Assembly: GCF_001641335.1 (NCBI RefSeq)
Contig: NZ_LVEM01000002.1
Location: forward strand, 1,405,663 to 1,469,662
DNA from: Bradyrhizobium stylosanthis
GTDB taxonomy: Bacteria; Pseudomonadota; Alphaproteobacteria; Rhizobiales; Xanthobacteraceae
Reading direction: 5' to 3'
DNA: 64,000 nt
Numbering within the stretch: the first letter of the stretch is position 1; every line of letters starts with the position of its first letter. Of the stretch, positions 50,323 through 59,524 are shown in pieces. The position numbers were made by a program, and so were the translations under genes. The notes below the pieces were generated by a model that ran no database searches, had not been told where the DNA came from, and was given only the letters and a program-made list of their open reading frames with translations.

Positions 50323-50936
50323 CCCTCATCCTCCTTGATGAGGTGATGGATGCCGGCGCGGAAATAGTCGTAGCCGGTGTAGATGGTCAGGATCGCGGAG
50401 GCCCACAGCAGCGCCAGCCCGATCATCGAGACCACGGGCACCACCTCGTCGCCGGCAGGGCCCGCGAGCAGGAAGCCGATCGCAACCAGCTGGACCGTGG
50501 TCTTCCACTTCGCAAGCTTGGTCACGGGTACGCTGACGCGGAGCGCGGCGAGGTATTCGCGCAGGCCCGAGACCAGGATCTCGCGGCACAGGATCACGAT
50601 GGCGGCCCACAGCGACCAGCCGTGGATGATGCCGTCGGCGGCCAGCATCAGCAGGCAGGAGGCAACCAGCAGCTTGTCGGCGATCGGGTCGAGCATCCGG
50701 CCGAACGCCGATTGCTGATTCCAGATCCGCGCGTAATAGCCGTCGAGGTAGTCGGTGACCGCAGCCGCGATGAAAATGGCGACCGCGAGCCACCGCAGCC
50801 ACAGCGGCTGATCCAGGATCGACTGCGCATAGATGCATCCGACCACGACCGGGATCGCGGCGATCCGGCCATAGGTCAGGATGTTCGGGAGGGACATCGC
50901 GCGGCTGGTCGTCCCTCGTGTCGTGGCGATGTTCAT
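50319..50936 (-). CDS. pgsA: CDP-diacylglycerol-glycerol-3-phosphate phosphatidyltransferase
   Basis: PgsA makes phosphatidylglycerol phosphate. The 205-residue inner-membrane protein has the CDP-alcohol phosphotransferase motif D-x2-DG-x2-AR-x8-G-x3-D-x3-D, with Asp residues in TDYLDGYYAR, then FGRMLDPIAD. The ATG at 50936 follows an AGGA site; a later ATG at 50897 is possible but has no such site. The gene leads into moaD. Confidence 0.94.
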   Translation of the reverse strand: MNIATTRGTTSRAMSLPNILTYGRIAAIPVVVGCIYAQSILDQPLWLRWLAVAIFIAAAVTDYLDGYYARIWNQQSAFGRMLDPIADKLLVASCLLMLAADGIIHGWSLWAAIVILCREILVSGLREYLAALRVSVPVTKLAKWKTTVQLVAIGFLLAGPAGDEVVPVVSMIGLALLWASAILTIYTGYDYFRAGIHHLIKEDEG

Positions 50937-51033
50937 CCGTCCTACCAATACCGCTCAAGGCTGAAGGTCAACCGTCCCGCTCACAAATGGGATGCGGGAT
51001 ACGACGCCCTTATGACCGCGGTCCCCCTTTAGT

Positions 51034-53097
51034 TCACCCCGGCTGGGGATGGAAATACTCGAAAATCCTGCGTGCGCTTTCGGCGCTCACCCCCGGAACC
51101 TTGCCGAGATCGGCGATCGAGGCCCGTTCGATCTCCTTCAGGGTTCCGAAATGGTGCAGCAAGGCACGTTTGCGTGACGGGCCGATGCCCGGAATCTCCT
51201 GCAAACCGGCCTCGCGGATGTCTTTCTTGCGCAGCTTGCGGTGCGAACCGATGACGAAGCGGTGGGCCTCGTCGCGCAGGCGCTGGATGAAATAGAGCAC
51301 GGGATCGCGCGGCTCCAGCTTGATCGCCTCGCGCTCCGGCATGAACAGGGTCTCGCGGCCGGCATCCCGGTCCGGCCCCTTGGCGACCGACATCAGCGAC
51401 ACCTGGGTCAGGCCGAGATTGGCGAAGATCTCCCTGACCGCATTGAGCTGGCCGCGGCCGCCGTCGATGATCACGAGGTCGGGCCATTGCGGGAAGTCGT
51501 CGTCCTTGGCCTTAGCCCCGGCGTCCTCGGGCGGATTGATCAGGCGCTTGAAGCGGCGCTCCAGCACCTCGCGCATCATGGCGAAGTCGTCGCCCGGCGT
51601 GATCCCTTCCGACTTGATATTGAACTTGCGGTACTGGTTCTTCACGAAGCCGTCGGGGCCGGCGACGATCATGGCGCCGACCGCATTGGTGCCCTGGATG
51701 TGGCTGTTGTCGTAGACCTCGATGCGCTTGGGCGCATGCGGCAGGCTCAGCGTCGCGGCCATGGCCTCCAGCAGCCGGCTCTGCGTTGCGGTGTCCGCGA
51801 GCTTGCGGCCGAGCGCCTCGCGCGCATTGGTCAGCGCGTGGGCGACGAGCTCCTTCTTCTCGCCGCGCTTGGGCGTGGAGACCTCGACCTTGTGGCCGGC
51901 CTTGATCGAGAGCGCGTTGGCCAAAAGCTCGCTCTCCTCGATCTCGTGCGAGAGCAGGATGTTCTTCGGCGGCGGCTTGTCGTCGTAGAACTGGGCGAGG
52001 AAGGAGCCGAGCACTTCCTCCGGCGTAAAGGTCTTCTCCGCGCGCGGGAAATAGGCGCGGTTGCCCCAGTTCTGGCCGGTGCGGAAGAAGAACACTTCGA
52101 CGCAGAAGAAGCCGCCCTCCTGGTGGACGGCGAACACGTCGGCTTCCTCCACCGTGCGCGGATTGATGCCCTGCTGCGACTGGATCGCCGACAGCGCGGC
52201 GAGACGGTCGCGGTAAAGCGCGGCGCGCTCGAATTCGAGCTCGCCGGAGGCCTTCTCCATCTCGCCGGCGAGCTCCTGCTTCACCGCGTGGCTCTTGCCG
52301 GAGAGAAAGTCGCTCGCCTCGCGCACCAGCGTCGTATAGCCGCCGAAGTCGATCTCGCGGGTGCAGGGACCGGCGCAGCGGCGGATCTGGTAGAGCAGGC
52401 AGGGGCGGGTGCGGCTCTCGAAGAAGGAGTCGGTGCAGGAGCGGATCAGGAACGCCCGCTGCAACGCCGTGATGGTGCGGTTGACCGCGCCGGCGGAGGC
52501 GAACGGACCGAAATAGCGGCCGGGACGCGTCTGCGCGCCGCGATGTTTCAGGATCTGCGGCGCCCAATGATCGCCGGTGATCAGGATGTAGGGAAACGAC
52601 TTGTCGTCGCGCAGCTGCACGTTGAAGCGCGGCCGCAGCTGCTTGATGAGGTTGGCTTCCAGCAGCAGCGCCTCGGTCTCGGTGTTGGTCGAGACGATCT
52701 CCACGGTCACCGTGGCCGCGATCATGCGCAGGATGCGCGCCGGCTGCGGCGCGCTCTGCCGCGCGTAGTTGGAGAGGCGCTTTTTGACGTTCTTGGCCTT
52801 GCCGACATAGAGCACGTCGGCATTGGCACTGAGCATGCGATAGACGCCGGGCGAGGTGGGGGCGAGCCGCACCGCGCGCTCGATCGCCTCGTGGCCGGTC
52901 GCCAGCGGCTCCTCGCCGACGGCGCCGCTGTCCTCGAGGATGTCGGGCAGCAGCGCATCGTCCTCGTCCTCGCCGCCGGTGCTGGCGGGGTCGAGATCGG
53001 GCGGGGCCAGGCTCTCGGGCGGGGCGTCCGCTGTCGCGCCGCGGGGCGATTTGCGCGTGCGTGCGTCGTCCGGATTGTCGGTGGAATCGTGAGCCAT
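51034..53097 (-). CDS. uvrC: Excinuclease ABC subunit C
   Basis: UvrC makes both incisions in nucleotide excision repair. The 687-residue protein has an N-terminal acidic, proline-rich extension of about 70 residues, then the GIY-YIG domain (SPGVYRMLSANADVLYVGKA), the UVR linker, the RNase H-like domain with DGGRGQLNAV and DNSHIQGT, and the C-terminal helix-hairpin-helix pair (EIPGIGPSRKRALLHHFG). It is the first of the uvrC, pgsA, moaD, moaE run; 97 bases separate it from pgsA. Confidence 0.96.
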   Translation of the reverse strand: MAHDSTDNPDDARTRKSPRGATADAPPESLAPPDLDPASTGGEDEDDALLPDILEDSGAVGEEPLATGHEAIERAVRLAPTSPGVYRMLSANADVLYVGKAKNVKKRLSNYARQSAPQPARILRMIAATVTVEIVSTNTETEALLLEANLIKQLRPRFNVQLRDDKSFPYILITGDHWAPQILKHRGAQTRPGRYFGPFASAGAVNRTITALQRAFLIRSCTDSFFESRTRPCLLYQIRRCAGPCTREIDFGGYTTLVREASDFLSGKSHAVKQELAGEMEKASGELEFERAALYRDRLAALSAIQSQQGINPRTVEEADVFAVHQEGGFFCVEVFFFRTGQNWGNRAYFPRAEKTFTPEEVLGSFLAQFYDDKPPPKNILLSHEIEESELLANALSIKAGHKVEVSTPKRGEKKELVAHALTNAREALGRKLADTATQSRLLEAMAATLSLPHAPKRIEVYDNSHIQGTNAVGAMIVAGPDGFVKNQYRKFNIKSEGITPGDDFAMMREVLERRFKRLINPPEDAGAKAKDDDFPQWPDLVIIDGGRGQLNAVREIFANLGLTQVSLMSVAKGPDRDAGRETLFMPEREAIKLEPRDPVLYFIQRLRDEAHRFVIGSHRKLRKKDIREAGLQEIPGIGPSRKRALLHHFGTLKEIERASIADLGKVPGVSAESARRIFEYFHPQPG

Positions 53098-53190
53098 GGA
53101 GCGAATTTAGGCGCTGGGTGTGCCGATTTGAAGTTCCGGCCGTGCGGCACGCACAGGATGGCGGCGCAGTTCCCGGTAACGCTTGCTTAA

Positions 53191-53225
53191 GCCTGTTAAC
53201 AGCGCGGTAACCCGGCTTAACAGGC
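53191..53225. promoter_or_regulatory. Inverted repeat in the uvrC / outer-membrane protein divergent region
   Basis: gcctgttaa at 53191-53199 and ttaacaggc at 53217-53225 are perfect nine-base inverted repeats with a 17-base spacer. They lie upstream of both the divergent uvrC and the barrel-protein genes and could be an operator or a hairpin. Confidence 0.45.
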
Positions 53226-53346
53226 CTTTAACTTAAAACTCTCGATAAATCCTACGCGAAAAGGTCGTGGTTCCGTAACCATGCGCTTTTGCCGCGCGCG
53301 GCGGCGCCGGCAGCGCAAGGGGACAGCAGTTGCGTTGGAGAGTGTG

Positions 53347-53970
53347 ATGAAGGGGTTGGTCGTGGGCGCAGCCGCGTTGGTTGCTGCCGGCTGGACAGCT
53401 TCGGCAGAGGCCGCCGATATGAACTATGGCGGGCGTGCCCCCTATACCGTGAACCAGCCGCTGAATGCGTATAGCTGGGCCGGTCCCTATCTCGGCGGCA
53501 ACATCGGCTATGAATGGGGTTCTGTCAGCAACAGCCCGGTCAAGCCGTCCGGCTTCACCGGCGGCGTGCAGGCCGGCTACAATTTCCAGAACGGCCCGTT
53601 TGTGTTCGGCGTCGAGGGTGACATCCAGGCCGCAGGTGCCGATGACACCTTCGCGCCGTGGAAGTTCTCCAATCCGTGGTTCGGCACCCTGCGTGGCCGC
53701 GCCGGCTACGCCTTCAGCAACGTGCTGTTCTACGCCACCGCCGGTCTCGCCTTCGGCGAGCTGCGTGCGCAGACCTTCGGCTGGACCGAGTCGCACACGA
53801 CCGCGGGCTGGACCATCGGTGCCGGTGCGGAAGTCGGCTTCGCGCCGAACTGGAGCGCCAAGCTCGAATATCTCTACATCGATCTGTCGACGAGTCAGTT
53901 TGCAATTACGGGCGTGTCAAACGGCTATAGCGCCAGCGTTGTGCGCGCAGGCGTGAACTATCACTTCTGA
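53347..53970 (+). CDS. Outer-membrane beta-barrel protein (Omp25/31-like)
   Basis: This 207-residue protein has a signal peptide (GAAALVAAGWTASAEA) and a C-terminal eight-stranded barrel of the small OmpA-like or Omp31 type. Alternating aromatic and polar strands (AGYNFQNGPFVFGVEGDIQ, FGTLRGRAGYAF, FYATAGLAFGEL and SAKLEYLYIDLS) end in VRAGVNYHF, with the terminal Phe needed for insertion. Ribosome-binding bases GGAGAG lie before the ATG. A textbook terminator follows the gene. Confidence 0.92.
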   Translation: MKGLVVGAAALVAAGWTASAEAADMNYGGRAPYTVNQPLNAYSWAGPYLGGNIGYEWGSVSNSPVKPSGFTGGVQAGYNFQNGPFVFGVEGDIQAAGADDTFAPWKFSNPWFGTLRGRAGYAFSNVLFYATAGLAFGELRAQTFGWTESHTTAGWTIGAGAEVGFAPNWSAKLEYLYIDLSTSQFAITGVSNGYSASVVRAGVNYHF

Positions 53971-54002
53971 TAGCTGAAGAAGAAAATACCGGACCACAGC
54001 CT

Positions 54003-54030
54003 CCCGGCCGCTCGCGGCCGGGATTTTTTT
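54003..54030 (+). terminator. Intrinsic terminator after the barrel-protein gene
   Basis: cccggccg, a four-base loop and cggccggg are followed by a run of seven T after ga. It is 32 bases past the stop codon and of the strong type. Confidence 0.9.
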
Positions 54031-54103
54031 GCGCCAGATACTTTCGCACCAAGTACTTTCGCGACAGGTGCTTTCGCGTCAGGCGTTTCGCCGGGCTAGC
54101 CCG

Positions 54104-54319
54104 CTAGGACAGGATCACAAGGTTGACCGCCTTGGGTCCCTTTCCCTTCTTGTCCGGTTCGACTTCAAAAGTAATGCGCTGTCCTTCGGCAAGATCTTTC
54201 AGTCCCGCACGCTCTACAGCCGTAATATGAACGAAGACGTCGCGACCGCCGTCATCAGGCTTGATGAAACCGTAGCCGCGCTCGCCGTTGAAGAACTTAA
54301 CTGTTCCCGTCATGGCCAT
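54104..54319 (-). CDS. Cold-shock domain protein
   Basis: This 71-residue CspA-like protein has the RNA-binding motifs GYGFI (RNP1) and VFVHIT (RNP2) on the five-strand OB fold. It acts as an RNA chaperone that opens structures and may act in the cold or in stationary phase. The ATG at 54319 is preceded by GGGGAG with good spacing; the Met two codons later is a possible alternative start. The 5' region is long (about 250 bases to rlmJ), as is usual for such genes. Confidence 0.93.
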   Translation of the reverse strand: MAMTGTVKFFNGERGYGFIKPDDGGRDVFVHITAVERAGLKDLAEGQRITFEVEPDKKGKGPKAVNLVILS

Positions 54320-54572
54320 CGGGAAACTCCCCCTCATTGCTCCTCCGTCGCGACGCAGACGCACGTCGCAACATGACCGGGCCTTACGAAGCCCGGGAGA
54401 GCTGGCCATCCTTCGTCGGGCCTCATCGGTCCGGCGGGATCTTTCTTAGGCCTTCACTCCGCCGCAACCATTCGCGGAAGCGGAACGTAAAGCCAGTCAC
54501 GGAAACAGCATAATACGGTTCTTTGCAGATTGACTATGGCTACTGCATATTTTTCCCAAGAATGCCGGAGTG

Positions 54573-55436
54573 TTACGACTGTTTGGGTACCTCTAATCGG
54601 AATCTGGCAGCACCACCCTGGCCGAGCGGCATTTCCAGCTCGGGCAGGATAGTCTTGAGCTCGCCTTGCAGCGTGTAGGGCGGATTGACGATCAAGAGCC
54701 CGGTCGAGGTGAGAGGCCCGCCATCGGCTTGCGGTGCAGCGCTGAATTCAAGGCGCAGGCATTTGCCCGGCGGCTTTGCTGCGGCTGCGAGGCGCGCCAC
54801 GGATTGCGCCAGCGTGTCGGTGGCACGCCGGCTCTTGGCGGGATACCAGATTACATAGATACCGGTCGGCCATTTCGTGAAGGCTGTCGCGAACGCTTCG
54901 CCCAGCCGCTCGAACTCGTCCTTTGCCTCGAACGGCGGATCGATCAGCACGAGTCCGCGCCGTTCCTTCGGCGGCACGAAGGCCGGCAGCGCCATCCAGC
55001 CGTCGAGATCGACCACGCGCGCCTGCTCGTCGCGGCGCAGCACGTCGATCAGCGCCTTGCGCGCCTTCGGCTCGAGTTCGCAGGCGACGAGGCGGTCCTG
55101 TGGTCTGAGCAGGCCGCGCGCAATCAGCGGCGAGCCCGGATAAGCCTTGAGCTCGCCCTTCGGATTGAAGGCGCGAACGATGTCGAGATACGGCTTGATC
55201 AGCGCCACGGTGTCGTTCGACAGACGCGCCTGCATCAGCCGCGCGATGCCGGTCAGCCACTCGCCGCCACGCCGCGCCTCGTCGCTTTCGAGATCGTAGA
55301 GCCCGGCACCGGCATGGGTGTCGATGACACGAAACGCGGCCGGCTTGTCCTGCAGATAGGTGATGATGCGCGCCAGCACGATGTGCTTGATGACATCGGC
55401 GAAGTTGCCGGCATGGAAGGCGTGGCGATAGTTCAT
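54573..55436 (-). CDS. rlmJ: 23S rRNA (adenine(2030)-N6)-methyltransferase
   Basis: RlmJ methylates A2030 of 23S rRNA. The 287-residue protein opens MNYRHAFHAGNFADVIKH, the family signature, and has DTHAGAGLYDL for SAM and the catalytic DPPFEAKDE motif. It is flanked by a dispersed repeat at its 5' end and stands alone. Confidence 0.93.
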   Translation of the reverse strand: MNYRHAFHAGNFADVIKHIVLARIITYLQDKPAAFRVIDTHAGAGLYDLESDEARRGGEWLTGIARLMQARLSNDTVALIKPYLDIVRAFNPKGELKAYPGSPLIARGLLRPQDRLVACELEPKARKALIDVLRRDEQARVVDLDGWMALPAFVPPKERRGLVLIDPPFEAKDEFERLGEAFATAFTKWPTGIYVIWYPAKSRRATDTLAQSVARLAAAAKPPGKCLRLEFSAAPQADGGPLTSTGLLIVNPPYTLQGELKTILPELEMPLGQGGAARFRLEVPKQS

Positions 55437-55486
55437 GGGAAGAGCACTACGCCACGTGATGGCCTGAGCAAAGAGGCACGATCACG

Positions 55487-55615
55487 TGTCCTGGACGCGG
55501 TGCAACGCGTGAGCGCTGCGGCGCAGAGCCGGGACCCAGGGACCACGGATTCCTGTGCAGCATGGGCCCCGGCTCTGCAGCGCATCGTCAAAGAGACGCT
55601 GCGCTGGGGCCAGGG
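55487..55615. repeat. Dispersed imperfect palindrome (gagccgggaccca type)
   Basis: Runs from gtcctggacgcgg to gctgcgctggggcc with inner complementary blocks (gcagagccgggaccca, ccccggctctgc). A related element is at 62226-62354. Confidence 0.65.
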
Positions 55616-55629
55616 CACGAGCATTTGCT

Positions 55630-56322
55630 CTACCCACCCCTGATCGGCGGCATCGTCACGTGGTCGCGGCGGCAGGCGCGGCGGTCGATTTCCTCGCAGG
55701 CGCGGAATTGCAGGTCCTTGCTGAGGCAGATGCGCACCTCGGACAGCCGCGTCCGGTTGCAGGTGACCGAGACGGCAGCACTGCTGAGGCCCGGATTGGC
55801 CTTGATGAAGGCCTCCTCGACATCGCCGGGCGCGACCGTCTTGGCCTGCGACAAATCGAGATATTCGGCCGGGATCTTGATCGCGGCGCGCGCCTTGCGG
55901 ATCGTCTCGAAATAGCTGCGATCGGCGAGCCCCGAGCAGGTGCCGTGCTTGTCCCACTCGTTGAAGATCAGGCCCGGTGCCGGCATCAGGTCGAGCATCG
56001 AGGAGACGATGCTGCGATTCAGCCGCGGCGCCGGCCGCTGGCAATATTCCGGAAAGCCGTTCTCATATTGCGGCCACAGCCCGTGCACCACGAAGGCATA
56101 GGGCCGGCCGCTGCACTGGATCTGCGAATTGCGGCCGCGCTCGGCGGCTTCCTCGCAGAACGAGGGCGACCATGACAGCGACAGCACATAGAAATCGAAT
56201 TCGCCGGGCGCGTTCTGCCGCTTGTCCTGCGCCTTCGCGCCGCCGGCGAGGGTTGCCAAGGCGGCAGCGAGGGTCAGCGAGATCATCAGGCGGGAGAACG
56301 AATGCAATCTGGAATGAAACAT
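55630..56322 (-). CDS. Exported ribonuclease T2 family protein
   Basis: RNase T2 cleaves RNA outside the cytoplasm through a 2',3'-cyclic intermediate. The 230-residue protein has a signal peptide ending near GAKAQ and the two catalytic boxes FVVHGLWPQY (His80) and NEWDKHGTC (Glu122, His126). Six or more Cys suggest disulfides. The ATG at 56322 is used; a Met five codons upstream is possible. Confidence 0.92.
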   Translation of the reverse strand: MFHSRLHSFSRLMISLTLAAALATLAGGAKAQDKRQNAPGEFDFYVLSLSWSPSFCEEAAERGRNSQIQCSGRPYAFVVHGLWPQYENGFPEYCQRPAPRLNRSIVSSMLDLMPAPGLIFNEWDKHGTCSGLADRSYFETIRKARAAIKIPAEYLDLSQAKTVAPGDVEEAFIKANPGLSSAAVSVTCNRTRLSEVRICLSKDLQFRACEEIDRRACRRDHVTMPPIRGG

Positions 56323-56441
56323 GGCAACGCCCCTCAACTAGACTGTGCAAACGAGCCTAGCAGGCAACAGGAACATTTCAAGAACAAAATTGTCGCCAGT
56401 GCCGTCCGGCCGCTTGATCGGGCCGAATCAGGCGCAGGGCT

Positions 56442-56903
56442 TCACGGCTTGGCGGCGCGGCAGGCCGGGTTGTAGGCCCAGTTGCGGTCGAGCCCGACCA
56501 CGCACCATTCGACACCGTTGCCGTAGCCGGCAAAGCCGCCGTCCTCGATGATCGAGAAGTGCACCTTGCGCACCTTGCCGTCGGTGAGCATGGCCTCGCC
56601 GGTGCAATAGCGGCGCGGAATGTTGTCGGACTGCCAGGGCCGGAAGGCGACCTCGTGAACGGCCGAGAAGCCCGTGATCTTCAACGGGGAATTCCAGAAG
56701 GAGCTTTCCTTCTCCCAGAACTGGGTGGCGATCGTCGGCAGCGCCTTGTCGCAGTCGGCGACGGCGCCGTCATAGCGCGGCCCGCTCAGCCAGAAGTTCA
56801 GCTCCAGCGGATTGGCGGCCTTGGCCTCGCCGAGCGAGAGCGCCCCGAACATGAGGCCGAGCAGGGCGGCGAAGCGGAGCGATTTCAGGGTGAGGGCGCG
56901 CAT
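56442..56903 (-). CDS. Small exported hypothetical protein
   Basis: This 153-residue protein has a signal peptide (FAALLGLMFGALSLGEAKA) and four cysteines (DCDKALP, RRYCTGE, EWCVVG and PACRAAK) that could form two disulfides. The middle contains IEDGGFAGYGNG. No family is named with confidence, although related rhizobial proteins are common. Likely periplasmic. It is divergent from the next gene. Confidence 0.78.
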   Translation of the reverse strand: MRALTLKSLRFAALLGLMFGALSLGEAKAANPLELNFWLSGPRYDGAVADCDKALPTIATQFWEKESSFWNSPLKITGFSAVHEVAFRPWQSDNIPRRYCTGEAMLTDGKVRKVHFSIIEDGGFAGYGNGVEWCVVGLDRNWAYNPACRAAKP

Positions 56904-57085
56904 GGGCAATCCGGACAGCTGGGTCTTGCGAAGCCCGGACGGTGCCGCGAAGGCCAGGGGAGGTCAAGTGCAGCGCGGCAACACTTGGCCAGGAGTTGAT
57001 CATAACGCCGCAGCCGCCGCCCTTCGGTTCTTTTCACTTCCGTCCCGGCACCGTAAACTGGCGCCAACCAATTGGAGTGACGGGA

Positions 57086-57379
57086 ATGCGAATCATTGCG
57101 GCCGCGGGCCTTCTTGCCCTGGGTATGATGGCGAGCCAGCCGGCGCGCGCCGATCTCCTCCCGGTGCCTCCGTTCAAGGGCAACGACACCGGCGGCATCA
57201 TCGCCTATTCGATGGCGACCCAGGTCGATGCGCGGCAGGTCGCGGTCGATCACTGCGCGCGCTACGGCAAGGTCGTCAAATTCCTGGGCGTGCAGGCCTA
57301 TGAGGGCGGATACATCTCGTTCTCCTGCCGCTGGGTGCCTTATGGCGCCGCCGAACGGCCGATCCGCACGCTGTACTGA
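57086..57379 (+). CDS. Small exported protein with a Cys pair
   Basis: This 97-residue protein has a signal peptide (AAAGLLALGMMASQPARA) and a short soluble part with HCARYGK and FSCRWVP, so one disulfide is possible. GGAG lies about eight bases upstream of the ATG. It precedes the DUF3617 gene by 45 bases on the same strand. Family not recognised. Confidence 0.75.
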   Translation: MRIIAAAGLLALGMMASQPARADLLPVPPFKGNDTGGIIAYSMATQVDARQVAVDHCARYGKVVKFLGVQAYEGGYISFSCRWVPYGAAERPIRTLY

Positions 57380-57424
57380 GGCGCCGTCGCGGCGCCGTAC
57401 TTTCTCAGCCGGGAGCCTACTCAC

Positions 57425-57955
57425 ATGACGCGCAAACTCGCTTTGCTCGGCTCGGCCATTTGCTTTGCCTTGTCGGCAGGCATCGCCTGCGCCGACGATC
57501 TGCCGGTGCGCAAGGCCGGCCTCTGGGAACTGAAGCTGGTCACGACCGGCTCGCCCGTGCCCGAGATGACCATGCAGCACTGCACCGACGAGACCGTCGA
57601 CAAGGAGATGAGCAACAACGTCTCCCCGATGGCCAAGCAGATCTGCGCCAAGCAGGAGATCAAGAAGACCGCGACCGGCTATGTCAGCGATTCCGAGTGC
57701 AGCGTCGCCGGCGTCAGCACGACCTCGCATGCCGAGATCACCGGCGATTTCAATTCGGCCTATACGGTGAAGTCCAACTCGCACGCGCAAGGCGGCGTCG
57801 CCGGCGCCGCGGGGCGCGATAGCACCATGACGGTGCAAGCCAAATGGCTGGGCGCCTGCAAGGCGGACCAGAAGCCCGGCGACATCGTGATGCCCGGCGG
57901 CTTCAAGATGAACGTGCGCGACATGGACAAGCTGAAGGCGCTGCTGCCGAAGTAG
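57425..57955 (+). CDS. DUF3617 domain exported protein
   Basis: This 176-residue periplasmic protein matches the DUF3617 family, with a signal peptide and the family opening RKAGLWELKLV followed by a conserved Cys pair in QHCTDE and KQICAKQ. A third pair lies in SECSVAG and GACKADQ. Function unknown; neighbouring small exported genes give no clue. Confidence 0.85.
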   Translation: MTRKLALLGSAICFALSAGIACADDLPVRKAGLWELKLVTTGSPVPEMTMQHCTDETVDKEMSNNVSPMAKQICAKQEIKKTATGYVSDSECSVAGVSTTSHAEITGDFNSAYTVKSNSHAQGGVAGAAGRDSTMTVQAKWLGACKADQKPGDIVMPGGFKMNVRDMDKLKALLPK

Positions 57956-57980
57956 GGCTTGTCGCTCCGAAGCCGCTGCG

Positions 57981-58109
57981 CTCCCTCGCCCCGTTCTTAC
58001 GGGGAGAGGGGGCCTCTCTCCGCGAATGAGATCGTCGAGGGACCTGTACCCCCTCACCCGAATTCGATCTGCGATCGAATTCGACCTCTCCCCGCAAGCG
58101 GGGCGAGGT
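57981..58109. repeat. Dispersed palindromic repeat (cctctccccgcaagcgggg type)
   Basis: ctccctcgccccgttcttac at the left and cctctccccgcaagcggggc at the right are partly complementary, with inner blocks gaattcgatc and gatcgaattc. Related to 62971-63102. Confidence 0.75.
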
Positions 58110-58117
58110 AAGAAAAG

Positions 58118-59506
58118 CTACACCGGTATCCTCACGCTCGCCCGCAACCCGCCCATCGGGCTGTCACCCAGCGTGATGTCGCCGCCATGCGAGCGCGCGA
58201 TGTCGCGTGCGATCGCGAGGCCAAGGCCGGTGCCGCCTTCGTCCTGGTTGCGCGCGTTGTCCAGCCGCAGGAACGGCTTGAACACCTCTTCGCGCAGATG
58301 GGCGGGAATGCCGGGGCCGTCGTCGTCGACCGTGACGGTCAAATAACGGTGATCGCGCTGGCCGGTGATGGCGATCGCCTTGCCGTAGCGCGCGGCGTTG
58401 GTGACGAGGTTGGCGAGGCAGCGCTTGAACGAGGCCGGCTTCACCGTCACCACGGGCAGGCCGTTGAAGGCGACGGTCGCGGTGTGGCCGTGGCGCTCGG
58501 CGTCGCTGCGCAGCTCCTCGAGCGCTTGCGCCATGTCGGTCGGCTGCGACTGCTCGCCGGAATCGCCGCGGGCGAAGGCGAGATAATCCTCCAGCATCAT
58601 CGACATCTCGTCGACGTCCTTGCGCATGCCTTCCATCTCGGGGCTGTCGCCGATCAGCGCCAGCTCCAGCTTGAAGCGGGTCAGGATGGTGCGCAGATCG
58701 TGGCTGACGCCGGCGAGCATCGCGGTGCGCTGCTCCATCGTGCGTTCGATGCGCGATTTCATCTCCAGGAATGCGACCGCCGCGCGCCGTACCTCGCGCG
58801 CGCCGCGCGGCCTGAAGTTCGGCGCCTCGCGCCCCTTGCCGAAACTCTCGGCGGCGTCCGCAAGGCGAAGGATCGGCTTGATCTGGTTGCGCAGGAACAG
58901 CACCGCGACGATCAGCAGGATCGAGGACGTGCCGACCATCCAGAACAGGAAGATCTCCGAATTCGAAGCGTAAGCGGCGCTGCGCTGCGCGAACACGCGC
59001 ATCACGGCATCGTCGAGCTGGATGCGGATCTCGACCAGGTTGGAGCGGCCGACGGTGTCGATCCAGAACGAGCGCCCGATCTGGCGGCCGAGCTGCACCG
59101 ACAGCGTCTGGTCGAGCAGCGAGAAGAACGGCTTCGGTCCCGGCGGCGGCATGTCGCCGGCGGGCAGGAAGTCGACGACGAGGCCGAGGCGCTGCTGGGC
59201 GATGCGCTTGATCTGGTCGCGATCCTTGTCCTGCGGATAGCCCTTGTAGACGTCGATCAGCGCGGCGATGTCCTGCACCACCGCGGCCGACAGGCGGCGC
59301 GTCACCGTGTTCCAGTGCCGCTCCATGAACACGAAGGCGACGACCGACTGCAGGATCACCATCGGCACGATCATGATGAGGAGCGCGCGGGCATAGAGGC
59401 CGGTCGGCATCCAGCCCTTGAATGCGTTGCCCATCCAGCCGTTCGCGGCGGAAACGCGGCCCGCCGCGCTCTTGAGCAGCGTCAGGCTGGTGTCGATCGT
59501 GCTCAT
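58118..59506 (-). CDS. EnvZ-like sensor histidine kinase
   Basis: This 462-residue inner-membrane kinase has two transmembrane segments (about 39-60 and 184-205), a periplasmic sensor loop between them, a HAMP-like linker, the HisKA His269 in AGVSHDLRTILTRF, and a HATPase domain with NLVTNAARYG, DDDGPGIP and GTGLGLAIARDIA. It follows the OmpR-type regulator gene by 18 bases, so the two form a two-component system. The signal is unknown; the periplasmic loop shows no known sensor domain. Confidence 0.92.
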   Translation of the reverse strand: MSTIDTSLTLLKSAAGRVSAANGWMGNAFKGWMPTGLYARALLIMIVPMVILQSVVAFVFMERHWNTVTRRLSAAVVQDIAALIDVYKGYPQDKDRDQIKRIAQQRLGLVVDFLPAGDMPPPGPKPFFSLLDQTLSVQLGRQIGRSFWIDTVGRSNLVEIRIQLDDAVMRVFAQRSAAYASNSEIFLFWMVGTSSILLIVAVLFLRNQIKPILRLADAAESFGKGREAPNFRPRGAREVRRAAVAFLEMKSRIERTMEQRTAMLAGVSHDLRTILTRFKLELALIGDSPEMEGMRKDVDEMSMMLEDYLAFARGDSGEQSQPTDMAQALEELRSDAERHGHTATVAFNGLPVVTVKPASFKRCLANLVTNAARYGKAIAITGQRDHRYLTVTVDDDGPGIPAHLREEVFKPFLRLDNARNQDEGGTGLGLAIARDIARSHGGDITLGDSPMGGLRASVRIPV

Positions 59507-59524
59507 CGGTCGCGGTTCACTGAT

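Noticed and set aside
51241..53190. 649-codon frame opposite uvrC
   Set aside because: UvrC domains fill the minus strand; the plus frame is rich in Arg, Ala and Leu with no motif.
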